From Pseudomonas parakoreensis (lineage in GTDB: Bacteria; Pseudomonadota; Gammaproteobacteria; Pseudomonadales; Pseudomonadaceae): a DNA stretch of 64,000 bases. Where the stretch lies: NCBI RefSeq assembly GCF_021602155.1, contig NZ_BQHY01000006.1, forward strand, positions 1 through 64,000, read 5' to 3'. Each line of letters begins with the position of its first letter. Position 1 is the first letter of the stretch. Of the stretch, positions 10,566-18,889 are shown piece after piece. The notes beneath the pieces were generated by a model. It worked only from the letters and a program-made list of their open reading frames with translations. It was not told where the DNA came from and searched no databases. The position numbers were made by a program, and so were the translations under genes.

Positions 10566-12122
10566 GTGAGCCAGTCACTGATCGCTGCCCTGCAAAACCC
10601 GGCCCTCTACCCGCACCCCGTCGACGGGTTCCAGGTCATCGAAACCCATATCTCGTGGGTGATCCTCACCGGGTCGTTTGCTTATAAAGTGAAGAAGCCG
10701 GTGAATTTCGGCTTTCTCGACTTCACCAGCCTCGAAGCGCGCGAGCACTTCTGCGCTGAAGAACTGCGTTTGAATCAGCGCCTGACCGAAGATTTGTATC
10801 TGGACGTGTTGCCGGTGACCGGCAGCGTCGAAGCGCCGCAACTGGGCGGCGACGGCCCGGTGATCGAGTATGTGTTGAAGATGCGCCAATTCCCGCAGAC
10901 CGGCCTGCTCAGCACCCTGCAAGCCAACGGTGAACTGACCACTCAGCACATCGACGAAATGGCCGAGCAGATCGCCAGATTCCACCTCAGTGCGCCAAAA
11001 GTCCCGGCCGAACACGACGCTGGTACGCCAGACAGCGTAATGGCCCCGGTGCGCCAGAACTTCGAACAGATCCTGCCGTTCCTCAGCGACAAAAACGACT
11101 TGTTGCAACTCGAGGCCCTGCAAGCCTGGGCCGAGAGCAGCTTCGATCGTCTCAAGGCACTGTTCAGCCAGCGCAAGGCCGAGGGTTTCACTCGCGAATG
11201 CCACGGCGACATTCACTTGGGCAATGCCACTGTGATCAATGGCAAAGTGGTGATCTTCGACTGCATCGAGTTCAACGAACCGTTCCGCTTCACCGACGTC
11301 TGGGCCGACACCGGTTTCCTGGCGATGGACCTGGAAGACCGTGGTCTGAAATCCCTGGCCCGCCGCTTCATCAGCCAATACCTGGAATTGACCGGCGACT
11401 ATCAAGGCCTGGAAGTGCTGAACTTCTACAAAGCCTATCGCGCGCTGGTTCGCGCCAAAGTCGCGCTGTTCAGCATGCCGGCAGACGCCACGCCGGTGCA
11501 GCGCGCCACCACCCTGCGCCAGTACCGCAACTACGCCAACCTGGCGGAAAGCTACAGCACCATTCCTTCGCGTTTCATGGCCATCACCCACGGCGTATCG
11601 GCTGTCGGCAAGAGCCACGTGGCCATGCGCCTGGTCGAAGCGCTGGGCGCGATTCGCCTGCGTTCCGACGTCGAGCGCAAGCGTCTGTTCGGCGAGCAGA
11701 CCGTAGCCAACGACGTGCAGGCCGGGATCTACAGCGCCGACGCCAGCGTAGCCACCTATGCCCGTCTGCATGAGATTGCCGGAGTGATCCTGCACGCCGG
11801 TTTCCCGGTGGTGATCGATGCGACCTACCTCAAGCGCGAGCAACGTGACAGCGCGGCGAAAGTCGCCGAGGCGACCGGCACGCCATTCCTGATTCTCGAC
11901 TGCAACGCTCCGCAAGCCGTGATCGAAAGCTGGCTGGCGATTCGTCAGGCCGACAAGAAGGACCCTTCCGACGCCACGCTGGCGGTCATAGAGGCCCAAC
12001 AGGCCAGCCGCGAAGCACTGACGCCAGAAGAAATTCTGCGCAGCAAGCGCGTACAGACCAATGAAAGCGGGACCCTCGACACCGTAGTGGCGCAGATTCG
12101 TCAGCGCCTGCCAGGCCTGTAA
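10566..12122 (+). CDS. Fused aminoglycoside-phosphotransferase-like and P-loop kinase protein
   Basis: This 518-residue protein has two catalytic modules. The N-terminal half is APH-like, with Brenner motif HGDIHLGN (His213) and the metal-binding DCIEF 20 residues later. The C-terminal half has Walker A GVSAVGKS at 343-350, followed by an RSDVERKRLFG segment resembling small-molecule kinases of the gluconate/shikimate kinase fold. The substrate is unknown. I use GTG at 10566, because GAAGGA lies at normal spacing; longer forms would overlap mrcB upstream DNA. It is transcribed divergently from mrcB, with a shared short promoter region, and a strong hairpin follows the stop. Confidence 0.85.
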   Translation: MSQSLIAALQNPALYPHPVDGFQVIETHISWVILTGSFAYKVKKPVNFGFLDFTSLEAREHFCAEELRLNQRLTEDLYLDVLPVTGSVEAPQLGGDGPVIEYVLKMRQFPQTGLLSTLQANGELTTQHIDEMAEQIARFHLSAPKVPAEHDAGTPDSVMAPVRQNFEQILPFLSDKNDLLQLEALQAWAESSFDRLKALFSQRKAEGFTRECHGDIHLGNATVINGKVVIFDCIEFNEPFRFTDVWADTGFLAMDLEDRGLKSLARRFISQYLELTGDYQGLEVLNFYKAYRALVRAKVALFSMPADATPVQRATTLRQYRNYANLAESYSTIPSRFMAITHGVSAVGKSHVAMRLVEALGAIRLRSDVERKRLFGEQTVANDVQAGIYSADASVATYARLHEIAGVILHAGFPVVIDATYLKREQRDSAAKVAEATGTPFLILDCNAPQAVIESWLAIRQADKKDPSDATLAVIEAQQASREALTPEEILRSKRVQTNESGTLDTVVAQIRQRLPGL

Positions 12123-12133
12123 GAAACTATTTC

Positions 12134-12165
12134 GGCCGTGAAGTCCTCGCTGGCTTCACGGCCGT
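12134..12165 (+). terminator. Strong hairpin after the kinase-like gene
   Basis: An 11-bp perfect stem (CGGCCGTGAAG/CTTCACGGCCG) with a 10-base loop lies 12 bases after the stop codon. There is no T run, so it may be a processing or stability hairpin rather than an intrinsic terminator. Confidence 0.45.
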
Positions 12166-12213
12166 CAAATAGTGGCACTATACTGGCGTCATAAAACCAA
12201 CAGGTGATGTGAC

Positions 12214-12558
12214 ATGAGCCAGCCGAAACTTCTCGACACCCCGCTTTATGCCCTGCTGCACAAAGACGACATCGCAGGCTTCAACAAGGAACGCCCGAAC
12301 GACGGCCCGATCGACATGGTCGGTGGCGACTTCCGTGGTCTCGATCTGCGTGAACTGAACGCCGACGGCGTGGATTTCCGCGACGCCTACTTCCGCTCCG
12401 CCGATTTGCGCGGCATCGATTTCCGTAATTCATCACTCGAAGGCGCAAGCCTGGCCCATGCGCAGATTTCCGGTGCGTACTTCCCACCGGAACTGAGCGC
12501 CGACGAGATCCTGATGTCGATGAATTTTGGTACCCGCCTGCGCTATCGCACCCGCTGA
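12214..12558 (+). CDS. Pentapeptide-repeat protein
   Basis: This small 114-residue protein has a run of about seven A(D/N)LxX-type pentapeptides (FRGLDLRELNADGVDFRDAYF and following, residues 39-84), which should fold into a right-handed quadrilateral beta-helix. The N-terminus (1-35) and a short C-terminal tail ending in RLRYRTR lie outside the repeats. Some pentapeptide proteins mimic DNA and protect gyrase, but this one is too short to assume that role. It stands alone, with a REP pair directly downstream. Function unknown. Confidence 0.85.
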   Translation: MSQPKLLDTPLYALLHKDDIAGFNKERPNDGPIDMVGGDFRGLDLRELNADGVDFRDAYFRSADLRGIDFRNSSLEGASLAHAQISGAYFPPELSADEILMSMNFGTRLRYRTR

Positions 12559-12593
12559 TATTTTTATCTTTCTCTGACCCGACGCCTTTCCCG

Positions 12594-12683
12594 CGTGGGA
12601 GCGGGCTTGCTCGCGAAGGCGTGGTGTCAGTCGATACATCCTGCGGCCGACAGGACGCCTCCGCGAGCAAACCCGCTCCCACA
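12594..12683. repeat. REP inverted pair (GTGGGAGCG family)
   Basis: Arms start GTGGGAGCGGGCTTGCTCGC and end with the complementary GCGAGCAAACCCGCTCCCAC, about 40 bases apart. The base of the family (GTGGGAGCGAGCCTGCTCGCG) recurs six more times in this window. It lies downstream of the pentapeptide gene. Bases 12684-12838 hold nothing else recognisable except the tfoX-like gene's ribosome site. Confidence 0.9.
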
Positions 12684-12838
12684 TTTATTTCCGCATTTCT
12701 TCCCTCCTTTCTGCGTTCACAGCTGCCTTCTTAGAAGCGTTTGCGTCTAATCCGACCAAACAACCACGCTTTTCCTACTGATGGCTACACTCCTGAGAAG
12801 ATCGCCCACGCACCATTCGGCCGTCGCAAGGAGGCTTG

Positions 12839-13111
12839 ATGAATGATGAACTGCAACACCTGAAGAATCTTGGCAAGACGTCGGCGCAATGGCTGCATGC
12901 CGTGGGCATCCACAGCGCCTCGGACTTGCGTCGCCTGGGGGCGGTGGACGCCTATCGGGCCGTGCGTACCCGCGGGTTTCGCGCATCAAAGGTGTTGTTG
13001 TACGCGATCGAAGGGGCACTGATGGATGTGCACTGGAACGATATCCCGGCCGAACGCAAAGACGCCTTGAACAAGCAGCTCGAAGCCATCTCCTCGCGTC
13101 ACAAGAACTGA
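12839..13111 (+). CDS. TfoX/Sxy C-terminal-domain protein
   Basis: This 90-residue protein corresponds only to the C-terminal helical domain of TfoX/Sxy, with the helix-hairpin-helix-like motif LKNLGKTSAQWLHAVGIHSASDLRRLG. The N-terminal TfoX domain is missing. Stand-alone C-terminal domains are common, and their role in competence is not established in Pseudomonas. I start at the ATG at 12839, four bases after AAGGAGG. It lies 16 bases upstream of cbpA in the same direction, suggesting co-transcription. Confidence 0.85.
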   Translation: MNDELQHLKNLGKTSAQWLHAVGIHSASDLRRLGAVDAYRAVRTRGFRASKVLLYAIEGALMDVHWNDIPAERKDALNKQLEAISSRHKN

Positions 13112-13127
13112 CCAGGCGCTGACGACC

Positions 13128-13928
13128 ATGTATCTGCTCGGGGAACAATCGGCATCGATCGATGCGCTGATCAATCGTTTGCAGAGCTTGCCCGCACGCT
13201 GGCTGGAAGGGCTTGCGCCATGCGGGCCAGCGTCTGAGCCGGAAATCTCTGACGACCTGATGGCGCAGCTCCCACGCGATCAGCTGTTTCTGCTGACAGA
13301 AGGCGTGATCCACGGCTACATCGGTGGCCGTGCGCTGTTTTACTGGCAGGAAGGCGATCTGATCGGCCTGCAGCAAGGTGACGCCTGGACCGATTGCCGA
13401 CTGCGCAGCGATGGACTATTGCGCTTGCTGCCCTATCGACGAACCGATCTGTTCCGACATTTGTACGCCGAGCCGGAACGGGCTGAGCAATGGCTGGAAT
13501 ATCTGCTGGGGCAGATGGCGCTGCTGGCACACGCGGTGGCCGAACTGAAGCCACGGGAGTTTCGCAGCACCAATGGCTTTAAACGGGTCGAGAGCGGTGA
13601 CGTGCTGATCCAGCAGGGCGATGCCGCCGATCACGTCTTTGTGATCATCGATGGACATGCCGAAGCGTTTGTTGACGGGCACAAGGTTGGCGACGTGCCC
13701 AAGGACGAGATTTTCGGCGCCATGGCCGTGTTCACAGGCGAGCCGCGAAACGCCACGGTCATTGCCCGCGAGCCAAGTACAGTGATGTTGATTCCGGGCG
13801 ATCAGTTTCTGAGCATGATCCGCAACAATCCGAAGATTGCCCACAGCCTGATCGAGAGCATGGCCCGGCGCATTGGCCAGCTCAACCAGCAAATCACCCA
13901 ACTGAGTGCGGTGAAAGCTGCGCGTTGA
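13128..13928 (+). CDS. cbpA: CbpA-like cyclic-nucleotide-binding protein
   Basis: This 266-residue protein has a C-terminal cyclic-nucleotide-binding domain (about 145-250) and a divergent N-terminal region that looks like a second, degenerate cNMP fold; no helix-turn-helix is present, so it is not a transcription factor. The phosphate-binding cassette is FGAMAVFTGEPRNATV: the Arg is present, but the usual Glu of FGE is Ala. P. aeruginosa CbpA, located between a tfoX-like gene and prrF, binds cAMP and localises to a cell pole; gene order here is the same. A prrF gene follows 65 bases later. Confidence 0.85.
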   Translation: MYLLGEQSASIDALINRLQSLPARWLEGLAPCGPASEPEISDDLMAQLPRDQLFLLTEGVIHGYIGGRALFYWQEGDLIGLQQGDAWTDCRLRSDGLLRLLPYRRTDLFRHLYAEPERAEQWLEYLLGQMALLAHAVAELKPREFRSTNGFKRVESGDVLIQQGDAADHVFVIIDGHAEAFVDGHKVGDVPKDEIFGAMAVFTGEPRNATVIAREPSTVMLIPGDQFLSMIRNNPKIAHSLIESMARRIGQLNQQITQLSAVKAAR

Positions 13929-13993
13929 GTCCCCTGTTTCCGGGGCATTCCGGCCATTTGCACGACTAAATCACGCGAATGGAAAAACAGTGG

Positions 13994-14025
13994 TTGACTC
14001 GTTAATGAGAATCGCTATGATTATC
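13994..14025 (+). promoter_or_regulatory. prrF promoter with overlapping Fur box
   Basis: TTGACT (13994-13999), a 16-base spacer and TATGAT (14016-14021) form a good sigma-70 promoter with its start near 14028. The stretch AATGAGAATCGCTATGATTATC (14004-14025 in full) resembles a Fur box and covers the spacer and -10 element. Fe-Fur would therefore block RNA polymerase. Confidence 0.8.
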
Positions 14026-14027
14026 AC

Positions 14028-14141
14028 AACTGATCGCGAGATCAGTCGATATTCTGAAAAGCCCTTGGTTCGGACTCTCAGATTATCTCCTCATCAGGCT
14101 AATCACGGTTATTTGACCCGGTTTTTACCGGGTCTTTTTTT
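14028..14141 (+). ncRNA. prrF: PrrF iron-responsive small RNA (single copy)
   Basis: This is the Pseudomonas counterpart of RyhB. Under iron starvation it pairs with mRNAs for iron-rich proteins through Hfq. I recognise it from the 5' end AACTGATCGCGAGATCAG, which forms a stem, the highly conserved pairing core TCTCCTCATCAGGCTAATCA (14086-14105), and the terminator stem ACCCGG/CCGGGT followed by a T run. Length is about 114 bases. The locus matches the cbpA-phuW interval of PAO1, which carries tandem prrF1-prrF2, but only one copy fits here. The 5' end is inferred from the promoter. Confidence 0.93.
14116..14141 (+). terminator. Intrinsic terminator of prrF
   Basis: A stem of ACCCGG/CCGGGT with a short T/A loop is followed by seven T residues. 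It ends 14 bases before the stop codon of the convergent phuW gene. Read from the other strand it lacks a downstream T run, so it is probably directional. Confidence 0.9.
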
Positions 14142-14154
14142 GCCTGTGGAAAAG

Positions 14155-15006
14155 TCACTGGCCGAACTGTTTGCGCATCTGTGCGCAGTAATCCTGCGCA
14201 GGCGTGGTCGGGGTGTACCAGACGTAATCGGCCATCGCCGCGCTGACCTCGGCGCCCTGTTCGGCCAGCATCAGCACCGTGGGCGCTTGGGCTGCGCCAA
14301 GATCAAGCACATGCAGCGGCACGCCAGCATCCTTGCGCGCATGCCAGGCGCCTGCCAACAACATGGCGGGCGCTGGTGCCGCCAGCAAACGTTCGGCCAT
14401 GCGTCGATCACGTTGTTGCTGAACGCTGAGCATCGCCGGCATCTGCGATTTGAGCAGCAAGCCACAGTGCGAGTCGCTTATCTGCTCAAGCAGCGTGGCT
14501 TTTACCGTTGCCGCATTGCTGCGAACGCCGGTCAAGGCCGGCGGCTGACGATAGAACGCGCGGATCTCGCTGTCGTCCAGATTGGCTGCCAGCAACGGAT
14601 AGGATTGTGTGAGGGCGAAGCGAACGATCGGTCCATAAAGCTTCCAGTCCCAGCCATCCTGCCAGTCCAGAGCGGCGGCAAGATCGGTGGGCCGCGCTGC
14701 TGCATGGCGAACCTGATCAACGTTCGGCTGTTGATCAGGCGTAAGCATCTCCAGCAGCAGACTGCCCTGAGGGCGTTGCTCACCCAGCGACCGCAACAGC
14801 CACAACTGCGCAGCGTGATGATCGGCATTGTCATGCTGCTCGCCAATGATCACGTGTTGCGCACCGGCCAGACGTGTCAGCAGTTCCTGCGCGGTCAGCA
14901 CCTGACCGCTGTGCAGATCGCGTATCTCACCGCTGACCGGTGGTGGCGCAGCAACATGCTGACACCCCGCAAGCCACAACACCGCCAACAACCAGATCCC
15001 GCGCAT
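14155..15006 (-). CDS. phuW: PhuW, ChaN-family heme-uptake lipoprotein
   Basis: This 283-residue lipoprotein has a signal ending in the lipobox LWLAGC (Cys15). It belongs to the ChaN family of iron-regulated proteins that can bind cofacial heme; the motif IIGEQHDNADHH (about residues 54-65) is the family signature. The position as last gene of phuTUVW matches the P. aeruginosa heme operon. It ends only 14 bases from the convergent prrF terminator, with no terminator of its own that I can see. Confidence 0.88.
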   Translation of the reverse strand: MRGIWLLAVLWLAGCQHVAAPPPVSGEIRDLHSGQVLTAQELLTRLAGAQHVIIGEQHDNADHHAAQLWLLRSLGEQRPQGSLLLEMLTPDQQPNVDQVRHAAARPTDLAAALDWQDGWDWKLYGPIVRFALTQSYPLLAANLDDSEIRAFYRQPPALTGVRSNAATVKATLLEQISDSHCGLLLKSQMPAMLSVQQQRDRRMAERLLAAPAPAMLLAGAWHARKDAGVPLHVLDLGAAQAPTVLMLAEQGAEVSAAMADYVWYTPTTPAQDYCAQMRKQFGQ

Positions 15007-15026
15007 GCCATCACCTCGATGAGAAA

Positions 15027-15794
15027 TCAGCGGGCGATGATCAGCGGATGCCCACGCTCCGGGTGCGGCTGCACCAATACTTCGAGACCGAACACCGCTT
15101 TGAGCGAGTCCGGTCGCAAAACTTGCTGCGGCGTATCCAGCGCCACCGGGCGCCCGCCTTCAAGCAGCAACACCCGATCACAATAGCGCGCCGCCAGATT
15201 CAGATCATGCAGGATGACGAGCACCGCCGCACCGCGATCGGCAAACTCGCGTACTGCCTGCAGCGTGGTGTGTTGATGCAAGGGATCGAGCATCGAGGTC
15301 GGCTCGTCCAGCAACAGGGTTTGCCCGGCCTGACCCGGCCATAACTGCGCCAAAACCCGCGCCAGATGCACGCGTTGGCGCTCGCCACCCGACAGCGCCA
15401 GATAACTGCGCCCGCTCAGGTGCCCGGCATCCGCAGCGTCCAGCGCTGCCGCAATGATTTCGTCGTCGCGCACCCGACCACTTTGATACGGCAAGCGGCC
15501 CATGCCGACCACTTCATCCACACGAAAGGCAAAATCCAGCGTCGAGACCTGCGGCAACACCGCCAGACGCTGGGCGCGTTGCGTACCTGTCCAGTGATTC
15601 AGCGCCTTGCCGTCGAGCAACACCTCGCCTTCACTCGCCGTCAGCTCACCGCACAAGGCACCGAGCAAGGTGCTTTTGCCGGCACCGTTCGGACCGAGCA
15701 CACCCAGCACCTCACCGGGCTCCAGTTGCAGGGTGACGTCGCTGAGGACGGTCTTGCGCCCGCGACGGATGTGCAGATTGTGTGCACACAGCAT
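15027..15794 (-). CDS. phuV: Heme ABC transporter ATP-binding protein
   Basis: This 255-residue ATPase of the HmuV/PhuV type energises heme import through PhuU. Walker A is [10 protein letters not shown], the ABC signature is LSGGERQR, and Walker B is LLLDEPTS, followed by the H-loop in VILHDLNLA. The protein has normal length for a FecE-like ATPase. Its ATG touches the phuU stop by one base, and phuW begins 20 bases after it. Confidence 0.95.
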   Translation of the reverse strand: MLCAHNLHIRRGRKTVLSDVTLQLEPGEVLGVLGPNGAGKSTLLGALCGELTASEGEVLLDGKALNHWTGTQRAQRLAVLPQVSTLDFAFRVDEVVGMGRLPYQSGRVRDDEIIAAALDAADAGHLSGRSYLALSGGERQRVHLARVLAQLWPGQAGQTLLLDEPTSMLDPLHQHTTLQAVREFADRGAAVLVILHDLNLAARYCDRVLLLEGGRPVALDTPQQVLRPDSLKAVFGLEVLVQPHPERGHPLIIAR

Positions 15795-16831
15795 CAGGCA
15801 CGTCCTCGCAGCAGCAGATAAAGGAAGAATGGCGCGCCGATAAACGCCGTGACAATACCGATCGGCAACTCCGCCGGCGCCAGTGCCAGCCGCGCCACCA
15901 GATCCGCCAGCAACAGCAGGCTCGCACCCGCCAGTACCGACGCCGGCAACAGCACCCGGTGATCGGGCCCGGCCAATAAACGCACCAGATGCGGCACCAC
16001 CAGCCCGACGAAACCGATCATCCCCGCCGCCGCTACCGCTGCGCCAACACCCAACGCTGTGCAGAACACCAGTTCACGCTTGAGCCGTTCGACATCGATC
16101 CCCAGATGCCCTGCTTCGGACTCACCCAGCAACAACGCATTCAGCGCCTTGGCACGACGCGGCAACCACAGCGCAACACCGGCGCTGATGATCAGCAACG
16201 GCCACAAACGCGCGTAACTGGCACCATTGAGGCTGCCCAGATTCCAGAAAGTCAGCGTGCGCAGGGTCGCGTCATCCGCCAGATAGGTGAACAACCCGAC
16301 TGCCGAGCTGGCCAGCGCCGTCAGCGCGATCCCCGCCAGCAGCATGGTCGCGACGTGAGTCTGGCCGTTGCGCCGTCCGAGCCGATAGACCAGCGCCGTT
16401 ACCCCCAACCCGCCGAGAAACGCGCACGCCGACAACAAATACGGCCCGAACCACTCTGGCAAACCGCCAAAAAACGTACCGCCGACAATAGCTACAGCCG
16501 CACCAAGCGCCGCACCGCTGGAGACTCCGACCAACCCGGGATCGGCCAGCGGATTGCGAAACAAACCTTGCATCGCCACACCGGACAGCGCCAGTACGCC
16601 GCCGACGGCCAGGCCGAGCAAGGTCCGCGGCAGACGGATCTGCCCGAGAATCAGCTCAGCCTGCTCCAGACCGTCCGGCGCCAGCGGCACACCGAGCATG
16701 CGCAGAGCCGCGCGCAACGTATCGAACAGCGGCAGGCTCACCGGCCCCAGCGCCAACGACAGCCAGATGGCCAGCAAACACAGGAGCGTCAGCCCGATAA
16801 ACACGCTGCGTGGTTTGACCAGTACGGTCAT
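15794..16831 (-). CDS. phuU: Heme ABC transporter permease (FecCD family)
   Basis: This 345-residue polytopic membrane protein of the FecCD/BtuC family forms the heme channel as a dimer. About ten hydrophobic segments are visible, and the family motif [19 protein letters not shown] is at about residues 90-108. The C-terminal coupling region [19 protein letters not shown] is well conserved. Its start overlaps the phuT stop by four bases and its end overlaps phuV by one, so phuT-U-V form a tightly coupled operon. Confidence 0.95.
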   Translation of the reverse strand: MTVLVKPRSVFIGLTLLCLLAIWLSLALGPVSLPLFDTLRAALRMLGVPLAPDGLEQAELILGQIRLPRTLLGLAVGGVLALSGVAMQGLFRNPLADPGLVGVSSGAALGAAVAIVGGTFFGGLPEWFGPYLLSACAFLGGLGVTALVYRLGRRNGQTHVATMLLAGIALTALASSAVGLFTYLADDATLRTLTFWNLGSLNGASYARLWPLLIISAGVALWLPRRAKALNALLLGESEAGHLGIDVERLKRELVFCTALGVGAAVAAAGMIGFVGLVVPHLVRLLAGPDHRVLLPASVLAGASLLLLADLVARLALAPAELPIGIVTAFIGAPFFLYLLLRGRA

Positions 16832-17700
16832 TGGCCGCTCGCAGTCGGGTAGAGGCCGTCAGACAAACCCTTCAACGCCGCCGGTAAACGCGGCCCGAGC
16901 CCGCCGACCAGCAGCGTCGGATCCAGCTCCAGTACCCGTCCGGTCTTGGCCGCACGGCTTGAATTGAGGATGGGGTTTTCCTTGAACAACGCCGCTTTTG
17001 CCGCCTCACCGCTCAACGCGCGATCCGCCAACACCAGCACCTCAGGATCAAGCCCGGCCAGCGACTCCACGGAGAACGGCTTGTAACCGGTATGCGTTGC
17101 CAGGTTATGTCCGCCGGCCCGTTGCAGCAGCCAGTCGGCGACAGTGTCCTTGCCGGCAATCAATGGTTTACCGCCGGCATGTCCGATCAGCACCAGCACA
17201 CCGGGCGCCTTGTGCCGGGTCTGCAACTCGGCGACTCGCGCCTTCTGCATGGCGAGCTGCTGTTGATAACTTTCCAGCAACTGCGTCGCCTGGGCTTGCG
17301 CGCCGAGCAACTGCCCGAGATGCGTGAGGTTTTTTTCCAGCGTCGGCAGATCCGGCTGCGCCGAGAACAGTTCGACCTGCACCTTGGCGCTCCTTACCTG
17401 AGCGATCACCGGTGGCGGGCCCATTTCTTCGCTGCCGATAAGGATGTCCGGGCGCAGGCTGAGAATGCCCTCTGCCGACAGGCTGCGTTGATAGCCGATA
17501 CTTGGCAGTTTCTTCAGCGACTCGGGATGCTGGCTGGTGGTGTCGACGCCGACCAGTTTCGACTCGCCGCCCAACGCACTGACCCACTCCGAAAGCGCGC
17601 CACCGGCACTGACCCAACGCTGTGGCAAGTCGGCAGCTGTCACCTGAAGGCTGGCGAACAGTCCGACACACAGCACAGCAACGCGGATAATCAGGCGCAT
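16828..17700 (-). CDS. phuT: Periplasmic heme-binding protein
   Basis: This 290-residue substrate-binding protein of the HmuT/PhuT class has a Sec signal (MRLIIRVAVLCVGLFASLQVTAA). It captures heme in the periplasm for PhuUV. The Tyr in SIGYQRSLSAEGILSL is in the position of the conserved heme-iron ligand Tyr of this family. I start at 17700, where AAGGAA precedes the ATG; a longer frame to 17808 would add 36 residues and hide the signal peptide. A Fur box lies about 95 bases upstream. Confidence 0.94.
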   Translation of the reverse strand: MRLIIRVAVLCVGLFASLQVTAADLPQRWVSAGGALSEWVSALGGESKLVGVDTTSQHPESLKKLPSIGYQRSLSAEGILSLRPDILIGSEEMGPPPVIAQVRSAKVQVELFSAQPDLPTLEKNLTHLGQLLGAQAQATQLLESYQQQLAMQKARVAELQTRHKAPGVLVLIGHAGGKPLIAGKDTVADWLLQRAGGHNLATHTGYKPFSVESLAGLDPEVLVLADRALSGEAAKAALFKENPILNSSRAAKTGRVLELDPTLLVGGLGPRLPAALKGLSDGLYPTASGQ

Positions 17701-17791
17701 ACGCAGCTTTCCTTGAACAGTTTCCCGGGCAGCGAACCGGCAGGCCAAGTATCCTTGGCGGCAGCCGCGCACAGTGGGCGAAGGCGGCCAT

Positions 17792-17819
17792 TTGATAATT
17801 GTTTGCATTTAAACGTCAA
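17792..17819 (-). promoter_or_regulatory. phuT promoter with Fur box
   Basis: The minus strand has TTGACG (complement of 17814-17819), 16 bases, then TATCAA. The Fur-like element TGATAAT-T-GTTTGCA (17793-17807, plus strand) overlaps the -10: its left half matches the 7-1-7 consensus perfectly and its right half in four of seven positions. It lies 55 bases before the divergent Rieske gene, so Fur may govern both directions. Confidence 0.65.
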
Positions 17820-17861
17820 GCTCGGACATTTCCTGAAACGAGCCGACAGTTGAGGATAGTC

Positions 17862-18179
17862 ATGAAGTTTTTGTGCGCGGGCGCCGATCTCGCCGAGGCC
17901 GGCAGCCGTGGGTTCGACATCCACGGCAACAAACTGTTTGCCGTGCGCCGCAATGGTCAGGCCTATGTTTATCTCAACCGTTGCCCGCATCGTGGCGTCG
18001 GCCTGGAATGGCACCCCGACCAGTTTCTCGACCCGAGCAACAGCCTGATCCAGTGCGCCATCCACGGCGCACTGTTCCTGATCGAGGATGGCGAATGCGT
18101 CGCCGGCCCCTGCGCCGGGCAATCCCTGATCGCCATCCCCTGCCGCGAGGACGCCCAAGGGGTGTGGATCGATGTTTAA
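17862..18179 (+). CDS. Rieske [2Fe-2S] protein
   Basis: This 105-residue soluble single-domain Rieske protein has cluster ligands Cys41, His43 (CPHRG) and Cys65, His68 (CAIHG), spaced as in NirD-like and dioxygenase ferredoxins. No membrane segment or signal is present. It could donate electrons to an oxygenase or reductase, partner unknown. The start is the ATG at 17862 behind GAGGAT. It diverges from phuT with a Fur-like box between, so iron control is possible. It overlaps the sfsA 3' end by four bases, tail to tail. Confidence 0.85.
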   Translation: MKFLCAGADLAEAGSRGFDIHGNKLFAVRRNGQAYVYLNRCPHRGVGLEWHPDQFLDPSNSLIQCAIHGALFLIEDGECVAGPCAGQSLIAIPCREDAQGVWIDV

Positions 18180-18889
18180 CCGTTGAGCAACACGTCCAGC
18201 CGCCGGTCGATCACCATTTCTTCGTGGTTCAAGCGCACGCCGTAGGCCAGCACTTCAACTCCGCATGCCACCGCCTCGCGCAGGGCATCGGCGTACGCCG
18301 CATCGATTTCCTCGGCCGGACGCACTGCGTCAATCCCGCTGAGATTAACGCAATACAGCTGCACCGCCCGAATGCCGTCACGGGCCAGATGCGCCAGTTC
18401 ACGCAGATGCTTGGCGCCGCGCTGGGTCACCGCATCGGGAAACGCCGCGACATTCGTTCCGTCGAATCCCAGCGTGACACTTTTCACTTCCACGTAGGCC
18501 GGGCCGCTCGGGTACTCGAGGCGGAAATCGATGCGGCTCTTTTCCTGGCCGTACGCCACTTCACGTTTAAGCGCCGTAAAGCCGCTCAACTCGTTGATGA
18601 CTCCCGCCTGCAGCGCCTCTTCCACCAGTGCGTTGGCACGGCCGGTGTTCACGCAAAACAGCCGGCCCTGCGGGGTTTCGCCAATTTCCCAGGTGCCGGG
18701 CAGCTTGCGTTTCGGGTCGTTGGAGCGACTGAACCACACCTGTCCGCCCTCAACCTGGCAGTTGAGCATCGAACCGGTGTTCGGGCAGTGAAGGGTCAAC
18801 AGCTCGCCATTGACCGTTTCAACATCAGCCAGAAAACGTTTATAGCGGCGAATCAGCCGCGCCTCTTCCAGAGCCGGATAAAAACGCAT
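18176..18889 (-). CDS. sfsA: SfsA (sugar fermentation stimulation) family protein
   Basis: This 237-residue protein matches SfsA over its full length. It has an N-terminal OB-like nucleic-acid-binding part ([21 protein letters not shown] near residue 34) and a C-terminal nuclease-like core with RIDFRL...YVEVKSVTL, including the acidic residues and Lys of a PD-(D/E)XK fold. The biological role is poorly defined: E. coli SfsA was linked to maltose metabolism and binds DNA. It shares one base with the upstream aminotransferase gene, suggesting coupling. Confidence 0.93.
   Translation of the reverse strand: MRFYPALEEARLIRRYKRFLADVETVNGELLTLHCPNTGSMLNCQVEGGQVWFSRSNDPKRKLPGTWEIGETPQGRLFCVNTGRANALVEEALQAGVINELSGFTALKREVAYGQEKSRIDFRLEYPSGPAYVEVKSVTLGFDGTNVAAFPDAVTQRGAKHLRELAHLARDGIRAVQLYCVNLSGIDAVRPAEEIDAAYADALREAVACGVEVLAYGVRLNHEEMVIDRRLDVLLNG

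Noticed and set aside
12594-12683. Possible CRISPR-like repeat
   Set aside because: The pairs are isolated inverted repeats with variable spacers, scattered between genes, without arrays or cas genes. They fit REP elements.
17701-17808. Longer phuT start at 17808
   Set aside because: It would add 36 residues before a normal signal peptide and overlap the promoter and Fur-like box.
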